A stretch of 64,000 bases of DNA from Paenochrobactrum glaciei (GTDB lineage: Bacteria; Pseudomonadota; Alphaproteobacteria; Rhizobiales; Rhizobiaceae). The stretch covers positions 930,001 to 994,000 of the forward strand of contig NZ_BAAADE010000001.1 in NCBI RefSeq assembly GCF_039522165.1, read 5' to 3'. The notes below the pieces were generated by a model. It made no database searches and was not told the DNA's origin. It saw only the letters and a program-made list of their open reading frames with translations. Positions 1 to 9,479 of this stretch are shown piece after piece (positions within the stretch are counted from its first letter, which is position 1; the number at the start of each line of letters is the position of its first letter). Made by a program: the position numbers and the translations under genes.

Positions 1-425
1 ACCAGCAGTTTGGCAATCGAAACACGGCGCTTTTGCCCAGTCGACAGATACCCAAACGGCAAATGATCGATACCGATCAAGCCAACCTGTTCCAGCGCAT
101 CATCAATTTCGATATGCGGATTACCATTGAAGGTACGCCAATATTGCAAATTCTCACGCACGGTCAGACTTGGCTTCATCGCATTTTGATGGCCAAGATA
201 ATGCAATGAAGATTGCAAATCCAACAGACCTTCACCGCTTTCCAGCCGGATGAATCCGCGCACCGGCTCAAGCAGCCCACAGATGATTCGCAGCAATGTG
301 GATTTACCGGAACCATTTTCGCCGGTGATCACCAAAGCGTTACCCTGTTCAAGGCTGAAAAAAAGGCCGCTAAAAACATGCTGACCGCCGCGTTCTGCGG
401 CTAAATCCGTCACAACAACCCGCAT
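1..425 (-). CDS. ccmA: Heme exporter ATP-binding protein CcmA (3' part cut by window edge)
   Basis: ATPase of the CcmABCD heme-handling ABC transporter used in System I cytochrome c maturation at the inner membrane. About 141 codons are visible; the C-terminal third is off the left edge. Walker A GENGSGKST lies near residues 35-43. The ABC signature is the CcmA-typical STGQKRRVSIAKLL near residues 128-141, where most ABC ATPases have LSGGQ. The ATG at 425 is preceded by a GGAGG-type site (GGTTTTCGGAGGTGAA on the minus strand). It is divergent from acnA. An Irr-operator-like sequence about 100 nt upstream suggests possible iron control, which is inference. The family assignment is firm. Confidence 0.93.
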   Translation of the reverse strand, partial: MRVVVTDLAAERGGQHVFSGLFFSLEQGNALVITGENGSGKSTLLRIICGLLEPVRGFIRLESGEGLLDLQSSLHYLGHQNAMKPSLTVRENLQYWRTFNGNPHIEIDDALEQVGLIGIDHLPFGYLSTGQKRRVSIAKLL

Positions 426-520
426 TTCACCTCCGAAAACCCTGCATCTGCGATTACGAACCGATTAAATATAGTGCATCGCAACATTTCGCCGCAACCA
501 GCCAATAATCATAATATCTA

Positions 521-537
521 TCTAGAATCGTTTTAAA
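521..537. promoter_or_regulatory. ICE-box-like Irr operator candidate between ccmA and acnA
   Basis: The 312-bp divergent gap 426-737 holds no gene. It contains TCTAGAA-TCG-TTTTAAA, which matches 12 of 14 defined positions of the iron control element TTTAGAA-N3-TTCTAAA bound by Irr. It lies about 96 nt from the ccmA start and 200 nt from the acnA start, so it could serve either gene. An AT-rich tract (TTTTAAAAAA) adjoins it. Irr is encoded at 42.5-42.9 kb in this window. Only the sequence match is observed; binding is inferred. Confidence 0.4.
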
Positions 538-737
538 AAACTCTCTATATAGCAGCTACCATGCCAGCGGTCGGTGTGGAAACGAATTTTGGCCGATCTC
601 AAAAGCTTGATGCTAAAACAGCACAGGTCGGGACGGACAGCGGAAATGACTGCACCCGCACCTTGAGCAGCGTCCTTGAAACGCAAGCCTTGGCGTTCGT
701 CCTGGTTTTCCGGCCAGTAGCATGAAGGACGAACATC

Positions 738-3425
738 GTGTCGCAAATCGACAGTTTTAAATGCCGCAAAACCTTGCAAGCAGGGGGCAAGGACTATGTC
801 TATTACAGCCTGACCGAAGCTGAGAAAAACGGACTGACTGGTATTTCCAAGCTGCCTTTCTCCATGAAAGTATTGCTTGAAAACCTGCTTCGTTTTGAAG
901 ACGGCCGCTCTGTCAAAAAAACAGACATTGAAAATGTTGCCAAATGGCTGACCGACCGCGGTACAGCCGGCGCCGAAATCGCTTATCGTCCGGCACGCGT
1001 TTTGATGCAGGATTTCACCGGCGTTCCGGCCGTTGTTGATCTGGCTGCCATGCGCGATGCAATGGTTTCGCTCGGCGGCGACCCTGAAAAGATCAATCCG
1101 CTCGTGCCGGTTGACCTCGTGATTGACCACTCTGTCATCGTTGACGAGTTTGGCAATCCAAACGCATTCAAGCGTAACGTTGATCTCGAATATGAACGCA
1201 ACGGCGAACGCTACCGCTTCCTCAAATGGGGTCAGCAGGCATTCCAGAACTTCCGCGTTGTGCCTCCTGGCACCGGTATCTGCCATCAGGTAAACCTTGA
1301 ATATCTGGCGCAGACCGTATGGACCAAGGAAGAAGACGGTGTCACCGTTGCTTATCCTGACACATGCGTTGGTACCGACAGTCACACCACCATGGTCAAC
1401 GGCCTTGGCGTTCTGGGCTGGGGTGTTGGCGGTATTGAAGCTGAAGCTGCCATGCTCGGCCAGCCGGTTTCCATGCTGTTGCCGGAAGTTATCGGCTTCA
1501 AGCTGACCGGTAAGGTCAAAGAAGGCATTACTGCAACTGACTTGGTGCTGACCGTTACACAGATGCTGCGTAAAAAAGGCGTTGTCGGTAAGTTCGTTGA
1601 ATTCTTCGGCCCTGGTCTCGACAATATGACCCTTGCCGATCGCGCCACCATTGCCAATATGGGCCCTGAATATGGTGCGACCTGTGGTTTCTTCCCTGTG
1701 GACAAAGAAACCCTCAACTACATGAACACCACCGGCCGTACAGAAGAACGTATGGCTCTGGTTGAAGCTTACTCCCGCGCACAGGGCATGTGGCGTGAAG
1801 CAGGTTCGGAAGATCCTGTATTTACCGACATTCTTGAGCTGGACATGGGCGATGTTGTTCCTTCGATGGCTGGTCCTAAGCGTCCTGAAGGCCGTATTCC
1901 GCTTGAAAATATTGCATCCGGCTTTGCCACTGCACTGGAAGCCGAATACAAGAAAACCTCAGGTCAGGATGCCCGCTACGCTGTAGAAGGTGAAGATTAT
2001 GATCTCGGTCATGGTGATGTTGCGATTGCTGCAATTACCTCCTGCACCAACACATCCAACCCAAGTGTTCTTATTGCTGCCGGTCTTCTCGCACGCAACG
2101 CAGTTGCCAAGGGCTTAAAAACCAAGCCTTGGGTTAAAACCTCGCTGGCTCCTGGCTCTCAGGTGGTTGCTGCTTACCTCGAAAATGCGGGCTTACAAAA
2201 AGACCTCGATGCACTCGGCTTCAACCTTGTCGGCTTTGGTTGCACCACTTGTATCGGTAACTCTGGTCCGCTGCCTGCTGCAATTTCCAAGACCATCAAT
2301 GAAAAGGGTCTGATTGCGGCTGCCGTACTGTCGGGTAACCGTAACTTTGAAGGCCGCGTATCTCCAGACGTACAGGCAAACTATCTGGCTTCCCCGCCAC
2401 TGGTTGTTGCACACGCGCTGGCAGGTACAGTCACCAAAGATCTGACCAAAGAGCCTCTGGGCGAAGACCAGAACGGCAATCCGGTTTATCTTCGTGATAT
2501 CTGGCCTTCATCTGCCGAAATTCAGGAATTCATCGCTAAGAACGTAACCCGCAAAATCTTCTCTGAGAAATATGCGGACGTATTCAAGGGCGACGAAAAC
2601 TGGCAGGCAGTTCAGGTTCCGGCTGGTCAAACCTATGCCTGGGATGACAAGTCCACCTATGTGCAGAACCCGCCATACTTTGTTGGCATGGGCAAATCTG
2701 CCGGTAAGATCAATGATGTTAAAGGCGCACGTGTTCTCGGTCTCTTCGGCGACAAGATCACCACTGACCACATCTCCCCGGCCGGTTCGATCAAGGCTCA
2801 GTCACCAGCTGGTAAATATCTGCTCGACAACGGCGTAGCTGTTGCAGACTTCAACCAGTACGGTACACGTCGTGGTAACCACGAAGTAATGATGCGTGGC
2901 ACATTTGCCAATATCCGTATCCGCAACCATATGCTGGGTGAAAACGGCCGCGAAGGCGGTTACACCATCCATTACCCATCCAAGGAAGAAACCTCCATTT
3001 ATGATGCAGCAATGCAGTATAAAGATGAAGGCGTTCCATTGGTTGTGTTTGCCGGTGTGGAATATGGTAACGGTTCATCGCGTGACTGGGCTGCCAAGGG
3101 CACCAACCTGCTCGGCGTTAAGGCCGTGATTGCGCAGTCTTTCGAGCGTATTCACCGCTCCAACCTCGTTGGTATGGGTATCGTGCCATTCGTGTTTGAA
3201 GACGGCACCAGCTGGCAGTCTCTCGGCCTCAAGGGCGACGAAGTCGTCACCATTGAAGGCTTGGAAAATGTACGCCCGCGTCAGGTTATCAACGCCACCA
3301 TCACTTTTGCTGATGGCAGCGTAAAGCAGGTTCCATTGATCTGCCGTATCGATACACTTGATGAAATCGACTACATGAAGAACGGCGGCATCTTGCAAAC
3401 CGTTCTGCGTGATCTGGCTTCTTAA
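738..3425 (+). CDS. acnA: Aconitate hydratase A
   Basis: TCA-cycle enzyme that isomerises citrate to isocitrate through a labile [4Fe-4S] cluster in the cytoplasm. The 895-aa length is normal for the AcnA/IRP family. The cluster cysteines are visible as SCTNTSNPS (C436) and CTTCIGNSG (C502, C505). The C-terminal swivel domain carries GSSRDWAAKG. The start is GTG at 738 with AAGGA at 724-728; no better ATG fits the family N-terminus. It is a single gene, divergent from ccmA, with a strong terminator at 3451-3483. An ICE-like site upstream fits the known iron dependence of aconitases in rhizobia, but that link is inferred. Confidence 0.98.
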   Translation: MSQIDSFKCRKTLQAGGKDYVYYSLTEAEKNGLTGISKLPFSMKVLLENLLRFEDGRSVKKTDIENVAKWLTDRGTAGAEIAYRPARVLMQDFTGVPAVVDLAAMRDAMVSLGGDPEKINPLVPVDLVIDHSVIVDEFGNPNAFKRNVDLEYERNGERYRFLKWGQQAFQNFRVVPPGTGICHQVNLEYLAQTVWTKEEDGVTVAYPDTCVGTDSHTTMVNGLGVLGWGVGGIEAEAAMLGQPVSMLLPEVIGFKLTGKVKEGITATDLVLTVTQMLRKKGVVGKFVEFFGPGLDNMTLADRATIANMGPEYGATCGFFPVDKETLNYMNTTGRTEERMALVEAYSRAQGMWREAGSEDPVFTDILELDMGDVVPSMAGPKRPEGRIPLENIASGFATALEAEYKKTSGQDARYAVEGEDYDLGHGDVAIAAITSCTNTSNPSVLIAAGLLARNAVAKGLKTKPWVKTSLAPGSQVVAAYLENAGLQKDLDALGFNLVGFGCTTCIGNSGPLPAAISKTINEKGLIAAAVLSGNRNFEGRVSPDVQANYLASPPLVVAHALAGTVTKDLTKEPLGEDQNGNPVYLRDIWPSSAEIQEFIAKNVTRKIFSEKYADVFKGDENWQAVQVPAGQTYAWDDKSTYVQNPPYFVGMGKSAGKINDVKGARVLGLFGDKITTDHISPAGSIKAQSPAGKYLLDNGVAVADFNQYGTRRGNHEVMMRGTFANIRIRNHMLGENGREGGYTIHYPSKEETSIYDAAMQYKDEGVPLVVFAGVEYGNGSSRDWAAKGTNLLGVKAVIAQSFERIHRSNLVGMGIVPFVFEDGTSWQSLGLKGDEVVTIEGLENVRPRQVINATITFADGSVKQVPLICRIDTLDEIDYMKNGGILQTVLRDLAS

Positions 3426-3450
3426 TCTGCAAGTCAGTTATTAATTAAAG

Positions 3451-3483
3451 AATGCCGCCTGAGCGATCCGGCGGCATTTTTTA
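3451..3483 (+). terminator. Rho-independent terminator of acnA
   Basis: AATGCCGCC (3451-3459) pairs perfectly with GGCGGCATT (3470-3478) around a 10-nt loop, and a T-run follows. It lies 25 bp after the acnA stop. Confidence 0.9.
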
Positions 3484-4235
3484 TTGGTCTTATCCTTGAA
3501 GACGAATCGCACCAGCCACTGTTCCGCACAGATGCCCGTCCGAAATGCTTTACTGAAGTAAGCTGAAACAGGTGAAAAACAATTTATGCTCTTTCTGTCT
3601 TTATCTATTTTTCAAGCAAGGAATCGGGATTCCAAACAGAGACAAACAAAGCTATAACTAGAGGCGTAATCTCAAGAGTTTTTCAGTCCGGTTAAACGTA
3701 ATTTTCAAACATATTTTATTTAAAAGATTTTCAAATGACGGAGCTATATAATGTCAATCTCAAGAGCAGGCATCCTTTTTTATTACATCATAATCGCAAA
3801 ACTGGCGGGTTAGAGCACCATATCAACACTGCCATTTATGAGCAGAAACATATGTGCGCTTTCTTTCAAAACGCTCTACTGCCGCCTTTGCGCACGCATA
3901 AAGCATAAATAACCCTGCCATCAAAGGAGATGATTAGATGATGATAACTGACCAAAGCAGAAAGGAGTCATAGCAGAAGCATTATCGCCCATAGCTTTGT
4001 CATCAACGCATCAGGCATGACGTCTGACCATCAGCCTTTAAGCTTAAGCATTCCTCCGGCTCTTTGATACCGGTGGCGCTTCTGACAACAGCTGTATGCG
4101 GTTTATATAAACGCGTGGGCATCCGCCCGCTCATCTGGTTGCTTTATAGCTTGCAACCAACCATCACGACGCTGTCGGCTTTTCATCAAAAGCGACAGGT
4201 CGCTATTGGTGTTTTTTTAAGAGTGTCTCAAAAAA
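3484..4235. other. Long AT-rich intergenic region, no recognisable gene; two micro-ORFs with good SD sites
   Basis: No protein of recognisable family is encoded in this 750-bp gap. Two very short reading frames have textbook ribosome sites. At 3751-3813, 20 codons (MSISRAGILFYYIIIAKLAG) follow GGAG at 3740-3743; the peptide has a hydrophobic core. At 3938-3973, 11 codons follow AAAGGAG at 3923-3929. A perfect 12-bp palindrome GTTTATATAAAC lies at 4101-4112. The 87-codon frame starting at 4064 runs into the acetyltransferase gene on the other strand and looks random. Whether any of this is expressed cannot be judged here. Confidence 0.4.
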
Positions 4236-4775
4236 TCAAACAAATGGAGGCTTACCCGCAGGCACTTTATCACCTTCATTCAATTCCAGCTGCATCAGCA
4301 AAGTATCGAGCCAGCGCTCATGCTTGAAGCCAGAGCCTTTAATACGGCCACACTCGGCAAAACCTAAGCTTTCATGCAAACCCACCGAGCCCAGATTGCC
4401 CTCAGCATCACCAATCACGGAAACCATCTGCCGGAAGCCCAAAGCCGTGCACTGTTTGATCAGCTCGCTCAAAAGCAGTTTACCGACGCCCTTACCGCGC
4501 GCTTCCTCAGCAATGTAAATGGAATCTTCAACCATCCAGCGATAGGCAGGCCGCGTGCGGAAATAGCTGCCATAGGCATAGCCCAGCACCTGATCGCCCT
4601 CCACCGCAACAATCAATGGAAAACCTTGCGCAATCAGCATGGTCAGGCGGCCGCGCATATCCGTCATGGTCGGCGGCTCGGTTTCATAGCTGCCGGTGCC
4701 TTTTTCAACCGCATCTGCATAAATTGCATAGACATCAGCGAAATCGGAAAACTGAAACTTACGAATACTGACCAT
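4236..4775 (-). CDS. GNAT family N-acetyltransferase (phosphinothricin acetyltransferase-like)
   Basis: A 179-aa single GNAT domain of the PAT/Bar/YncA type, which acetylates small amines with acetyl-CoA. Family signatures visible are the N-terminal VYAIYADAVEKGTGSYET, the central AYRWMVEDSIYIAEEARGKG with the acetyl-CoA loop RGKGVGKLLL (near 112-121), and the C-terminal GFKHERWLDTLLMQ. The ATG at 4775 has AGGA at good spacing on the minus strand. The gene stands alone between a long gap and the Bax-inhibitor-like gene. Homologues act on phosphinothricin or on methionine sulfone/sulfoximine; the true substrate here is unknown. Confidence 0.88.
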   Translation of the reverse strand: MVSIRKFQFSDFADVYAIYADAVEKGTGSYETEPPTMTDMRGRLTMLIAQGFPLIVAVEGDQVLGYAYGSYFRTRPAYRWMVEDSIYIAEEARGKGVGKLLLSELIKQCTALGFRQMVSVIGDAEGNLGSVGLHESLGFAECGRIKGSGFKHERWLDTLLMQLELNEGDKVPAGKPPFV

Positions 4776-4901
4776 GATCTATTCCTGCATCCTCACGGCA
4801 TCATCTGCCGGAAACATAAACATGAGTGCTATTGCATAGTTTAAACAAAAGGCACAAGGCCTAAATCAAAAGGAAAAACTTTTAAAAAAATTGCCAATAA
4901 A

Positions 4902-4926
4902 AAAGGCGGCCTTTGCAGCCGCCTTT
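4902..4926 (-). terminator. Terminator of the Bax-inhibitor-1-like gene
   Basis: AAAGGCGGC (4902-4910) and GCCGCCTTT (4918-4926) form a perfect 9-bp stem. On the minus strand a T6 tract follows directly. Confidence 0.85.
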
Positions 4927-4949
4927 CTCAATTCATTCACATTCAGTGA

Positions 4950-5726
4950 CTATTCACGGTTGCCCATGAATTGAAGCAGGAACATGAACATGTTGATGAA
5001 GTCGAGGTACAGACGCAGCGCGCCCATAACAACCTTACGACCCTGCGTTTCGGAACCATCACCTTCGTAATACATTTCCTTGATCGACTGGGTGTCATAA
5101 GCGGTCAGACCAGCAAAGATCAGAACACCGATGACCGAGATTGCAAACTGCAATGCAGTTGAACCAAGGAAAATGTTCACAATCGATGCGATGATCAGGC
5201 CGAAAAGACCCATCATCAGGAACGAGCCCATCGCCGACAGGTCACGCTTTGTGGTGTAACCGTAGAGCGACAGCGCGCCGAATGAAGCAGCTGTTACAAA
5301 GAATGTACGAACGATGCTCTGGCCGGTGAAGACCAGGAAGATCGACGACAGTGAAATACCTACCAACGCCGCATAGCCCCAGAACACTGCATTTGCAGTT
5401 GCTACTGAAAGACGTTCAATGCGGAAGCTCAGGAAGAATACTGCGGCCAGAGGCGCAAGCATAACAACCCAGCGCAGTGGCGAGGTGTAAAGTGCTGCAC
5501 CAAAAGATGTGAGCATTTTGCCGTTGCTCATCTGAGCGACAGCCAGTGCTGCATCTGTGGTTGTTGCCAGCGAGGCCATTGCATAAGCCGCAATACCTGT
5601 GACAGCCAAACCAATGGCCATCATATTGTAAACGCCGAGCATGTAACTGCGCAGACCCTGATCGATGCCTGCGTCTGCGCGGGCTCCAACCGGACCACGC
5701 GCCTGAATGTTGCGATAGTCAGCCAT
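4950..5726 (-). CDS. Bax inhibitor-1/YccA family membrane protein
   Basis: A 258-aa integral inner-membrane protein with about seven hydrophobic helices after a short polar N-terminus rich in Arg/Gly. It has the UPF0005/BI-1 features, including the conserved GLTAYDTQSIKEMYYEG in the last third and GALRLYLDFINMFMFLLQF at the C-terminus. Bacterial members are proposed pH-gated Ca2+ leak channels or interact with FtsH-type quality control; the role here is not known. The ATG at 5726 follows AAAGGATTTTAAGTC. It appears monocistronic, with its own terminator. The 247-bp upstream region is GC-rich near 5813-5823 but has no recognised operator. Confidence 0.92.
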   Translation of the reverse strand: MADYRNIQARGPVGARADAGIDQGLRSYMLGVYNMMAIGLAVTGIAAYAMASLATTTDAALAVAQMSNGKMLTSFGAALYTSPLRWVVMLAPLAAVFFLSFRIERLSVATANAVFWGYAALVGISLSSIFLVFTGQSIVRTFFVTAASFGALSLYGYTTKRDLSAMGSFLMMGLFGLIIASIVNIFLGSTALQFAISVIGVLIFAGLTAYDTQSIKEMYYEGDGSETQGRKVVMGALRLYLDFINMFMFLLQFMGNRE

Positions 5727-5973
5727 GACTTAAAATCCTTTTGCGTTGTCCCGTCCGGTGTCGGTGCGATCCGTAACCGCGAAACAAGCCGCGACTACAA
5801 AAACACTCCAGGCGCCGCTGGCGGGACCCCAGCATGCCTGCTTATATTATGGGGATTATCAGCCTCCGACACAAGACAATGTTTAAAAAAACCGACGATT
5901 CAGCCCCGATTCCCATGCATTATTTTGCATATTCGCCAGTAGTTTAACATAAAATCCGATAAAATTGCTATGA

Positions 5974-8535
5974 TTACAGCTCTCGCAATATATTGGCAGG
6001 CTTTTGTCCAAGCACACGCCATGTGCCGGCCAGACCAAATCCAATGGTCAAAATCAGCGCAATAAAGATCGTCATCCCTGCCACATCCGGCAAAAACTCA
6101 GCCTTCAAACGCATAATCTGCGCAACCACATACCAACCCGCCAAGCCTCCGGCAAAAAGCGCAAAAACAGCGGTTGCCAGCCCCAGCAACATATATTCAA
6201 GCACATAGGCTTTAATCAGCGTGCCTCGTGTAGCGCCCAGTGTTTTCAGCACCACCGCATCATAAACCCGCGCCCGATTGCCCGCAGCCAAAGCACCACC
6301 CAACACCAAAACGGAAGCCGCCAAGGCGATGGAAGCAGCCGCACGAATGGCGGTAGAAAGCTGCGATATCAACGTGTTGGCTACTTCAACCGCATCCTTG
6401 ACACCAACAGAAGTGATCGTCGGATAGGTTTGTGTCACCTGACGCAAAATATCAGCCGTCAAAGCCTTATCGCCATTCTCCAGCGTCAAAGTGGAAAGCC
6501 ATGTCACCGGCGCACCGGCAAATGTATTGGGCGAAAACACCATGACGAAATTCATCGCCAGCGTTTCCCATTGCACCTGCCGGAAATTGGCAATTTTAGC
6601 GGTAATATTGCGTCCCAGCACATTGACCGTAATCGTATCGCCGATTTTTAAGCCTAAATCCTGCGCTTCTTGCGCGGCAAAAGACACTAAAGGTTCGCCG
6701 CTATAATCAGCAGGCCACCACGTTCCTTCATTAAGCGTCGCATTGTCCGGCATTGTTTCAGAGAAGGTAATGCCGCGATCACCCCGCAATACCCAGCCAC
6801 CGGCGGCCGGAATTTCCATTTTCCGCACATCAGTGCCGTTGAGCTGCACCACACGTCCGCGCAACATTGGCAAGACAGCCAGTTTGCCGTTTGGTGCAAC
6901 ATCGCCAACCAGTTTTTGGAAACCTGCAATTTCTGCATTTTGAATATCAACGAAGAAAAAGTCGGGTGCCTGTGCCGGAATATTAGAGGCAACCTGCTGA
7001 CGCAAATTGCCGTCCACCAGCGCTAAAGCCACCATCAAGGTCAGCCCAAGCCCAAGCGATAAAACCACCGAAGAGGTCAGCGCATTGGGGCGATAAATAT
7101 TGCCAACCGCCAAACGCAATGCCGTTGAGCGGGTGCGCGGTGCTTTTTTGGCAATATATTGAATGAGATGTGCCACCAGCCGCAAAATGATAAAAGCAAC
7201 AATCGTGGCCGTAATGAACACAATCGCAATGCGCCGGTCATAAGCCACATAAAGTGCCAGCCCGGCCAAGATTGCCATCAAGGCAAACGCGCATGCAAAA
7301 TAGATCCAAGGGGCGCGTCCGTGATGGGCAATGCCGTTTTCACGCAGCAATTCCGTTGGTGCAACAGCGCGTGCCCGCCCCAGCGGAATGCTGGCAAAAG
7401 CCCAAACAGTGATGAGACCAAAAACGGCAGCCAGCGCCAGCGACCACGGATAAATGCCGCTCATACCCGTTACCGGCAGATAGCCATCCAAGGCTGCCAG
7501 TGCAGCAATCGGAATGAGCATGGCCAGTGCCAAACCAATCACAATACCGATCAGAGCAATCAATGTGATCTGGATCAGATAAACAAGCACGGCAAAACGC
7601 GCAGGCGCCCCAAGCGATTTAAACATCGCAATCACCGCGCGCTTACTATCAAGATAAGCACGCACCGCATTGGCGACGCCAACACCACCCACGATCAAAG
7701 CAGTTAATCCCACCAAGGTTAAAAACTGCGAAAAACGCTTAATATTTGCCGTTAAAGAGGGTGCTGCATTGTTGCGGGTGCGGATATTCCACCCTGCATC
7801 GGCAAAATCCTTTGCCGCATCGGCACGGATTTGTGTCAACACGCTATCACCAGCCCCATCAGGCAAAGCGAGCTTATAAATATGCGTGACCAGACTGCCC
7901 GGCTGAATAAGCCCCGCAGCAGACAAAGCATCCAAAGAAATCATAAAGCGTGGCGCAAAACTAAAGCCGTCTGATAATAAATCCGGCTCTTCATCAATCA
8001 CACCACGCAATTGAAAACGTGCTGTGCCAAGCAGCACTTCTTCACCAATGGCAAGCCCCATCCGGTCAAGAAAAAGCTGCGAAACCAGCGCACCATAAAG
8101 GCCTTGTTCTGAAGCAAAGCGTTTATCTGACGGTAATTGCGGGCTGGTTTTCAAATCACCATAAAGCGGATAATTTTGCTCAACCGCCTTCACTTCGACC
8201 AAAGACTGGTCACTGCCATCGGGTTTTCTGGCCATCGAGCGCATGGTGGCGCTTTCCGATATTCGCCCCGACGGTTGAATTTGTTTGTCTAAAAACTGTT
8301 TTTCAAGCGAGGTGGCCTGACGCTGCTGAAGCGCAAAACTCATGTCTCCCGCCAAAATACTGCGGCCTTGAGCGGCAATACCGTCGCCCACCGATTGCGC
8401 CACTGAATTGACGCCGCCAATCGCCGCAACGCCCAAGGCAATACAGGCGATAAACACATAAAAGCCGCTTAAACCACCGCGCATTTCACGCAAAGCATAG
8501 CGCAGCGCCAATATACCAGATTTCATCACGCTCAT
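5974..8535 (-). CDS. ybbP: FtsX-type ABC transporter permease (YbbP-like)
   Basis: An 853-aa permease with two FtsX/MacB-type halves. An N-terminal helix (residues 18-42) is followed by a periplasmic domain to about 255, helices at about 265-430, a second helix pair, another periplasmic domain at about 500-715, and three C-terminal helices. This large layout is typical of E. coli YbbP. The start overlaps the stop of the ATPase gene (8532-8535, ATGA-type coupling), so the two form one transporter. With the divergent SGNH esterase (9480) this reproduces the E. coli tesA-ybbA-ybbP neighbourhood, which suggests a shared job in handling hydrophobic acyl compounds in the envelope (inference). Confidence 0.9.
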   Translation of the reverse strand: MSVMKSGILALRYALREMRGGLSGFYVFIACIALGVAAIGGVNSVAQSVGDGIAAQGRSILAGDMSFALQQRQATSLEKQFLDKQIQPSGRISESATMRSMARKPDGSDQSLVEVKAVEQNYPLYGDLKTSPQLPSDKRFASEQGLYGALVSQLFLDRMGLAIGEEVLLGTARFQLRGVIDEEPDLLSDGFSFAPRFMISLDALSAAGLIQPGSLVTHIYKLALPDGAGDSVLTQIRADAAKDFADAGWNIRTRNNAAPSLTANIKRFSQFLTLVGLTALIVGGVGVANAVRAYLDSKRAVIAMFKSLGAPARFAVLVYLIQITLIALIGIVIGLALAMLIPIAALAALDGYLPVTGMSGIYPWSLALAAVFGLITVWAFASIPLGRARAVAPTELLRENGIAHHGRAPWIYFACAFALMAILAGLALYVAYDRRIAIVFITATIVAFIILRLVAHLIQYIAKKAPRTRSTALRLAVGNIYRPNALTSSVVLSLGLGLTLMVALALVDGNLRQQVASNIPAQAPDFFFVDIQNAEIAGFQKLVGDVAPNGKLAVLPMLRGRVVQLNGTDVRKMEIPAAGGWVLRGDRGITFSETMPDNATLNEGTWWPADYSGEPLVSFAAQEAQDLGLKIGDTITVNVLGRNITAKIANFRQVQWETLAMNFVMVFSPNTFAGAPVTWLSTLTLENGDKALTADILRQVTQTYPTITSVGVKDAVEVANTLISQLSTAIRAAASIALAASVLVLGGALAAGNRARVYDAVVLKTLGATRGTLIKAYVLEYMLLGLATAVFALFAGGLAGWYVVAQIMRLKAEFLPDVAGMTIFIALILTIGFGLAGTWRVLGQKPANILREL

Positions 8536-9251
8536 GCAGATACCGCCTGCCTTGAGGCGTTCATCTTTTCGCTTTCGATCAAACCGGAACGCACCGGAAT
8601 TTCCAGATCACAGCGTGCGGCCAGCGAAGGATCATGCGTAACCAGCACCATGGTTAAGCCGGTTTCGCGCTGTTTGGCAAAAAGCAAATCAGCAATCTGC
8701 TGGCCGGTTACGGTGTCAAGATTGCCGGTCGGCTCATCGGCGATCAGAATTTTAGGCGATGGCGCAAGCGCACGGGCAATCGCCACACGTTGCTGCTCGC
8801 CGCCTGATAATTGAGAAGGATAATGATTGAGCCGTTGCCCAAGGCCGACAGCGTGCAATTCTTTTTCAGCCACTTCAAAAGCATCTTTGCGTCCTGCCAA
8901 TTCCAAAGGCACGGCCACATTTTCCAGCGCTGTCATATTGGGAATCAGATGAAAAGATTGAAATACAATGCCGATATGCTGACCACGAAATGCCGCCGCC
9001 TGATCCTCGCTCATCAAATCAAGGCGCTCACCATGAATAGTCACGCTGCCGCTATCAACCTTTTCCAGGCCTGCCAGCACCATCAAAAGCGTCGACTTGC
9101 CCGAACCGGAAGGCCCGACAATGCCAAAAGAATGTGCTTTAGGCAGCACAAGACTAATGCCCTTCAACACATGTACGGAAGAAACCCCGTGCCCTAAAGT
9201 AAGCTCGATATTGTCGAGGACAATCGCTTGTTCATCCGCTTGATGTGACAC
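8532..9251 (-). CDS. ybbA: ABC transporter ATP-binding protein (YbbA/LolD-like)
   Basis: ATPase partner of the downstream FtsX-type permease, of the MacB/LolD/YbbA class. It shows Walker A GPSGSGKST, signature LSGGEQQRVAIARAL, Walker B ILIADEPTGNLD and the H-loop VLVTHD. I place the start at GTG 9251 (protein beginning VSHQADEQ, 239 aa) because AAGGAAAG lies 9-16 nt upstream. An in-frame GTG at 9293 would add 14 residues without a ribosome site. The 4-bp overlap with the permease implies translational coupling. It is divergent from the TesA-like gene; a small hairpin at 9400-9421 sits in the shared 230-bp promoter region. Confidence 0.9.
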   Translation of the reverse strand: MSHQADEQAIVLDNIELTLGHGVSSVHVLKGISLVLPKAHSFGIVGPSGSGKSTLLMVLAGLEKVDSGSVTIHGERLDLMSEDQAAAFRGQHIGIVFQSFHLIPNMTALENVAVPLELAGRKDAFEVAEKELHAVGLGQRLNHYPSQLSGGEQQRVAIARALAPSPKILIADEPTGNLDTVTGQQIADLLFAKQRETGLTMVLVTHDPSLAARCDLEIPVRSGLIESEKMNASRQAVSA

Positions 9252-9479
9252 GTATTTTTCTTTCCTTATCCATGATCTCGCCTCATATTTCACGCAATCA
9301 TGTTCTAGTTGTGGGCACTAACAAAATATTTACGATGAAAACGAGTAAATCAGTGGCGATGCAGATTGTTTGACCTACATATGATTTAACTTAAACAAGT
9401 AAAGCGGCTCTCACCGCTTTAAAAATTGCAAATACTGGTCTCCTGCGTTTGCATACTCCGGCAATATGGGTTTTTCTGA

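Noticed and set aside
522..1385. 287-codon open frame antisense to the acnA start
   Set aside because: It overlaps a certain gene, has no family resemblance and arises from codon bias on the opposite strand.
4064..4327. 87-codon plus-strand frame in the gap before the acetyltransferase gene
   Set aside because: No ribosome site, no family resemblance, and its end runs antisense through a well-supported gene.
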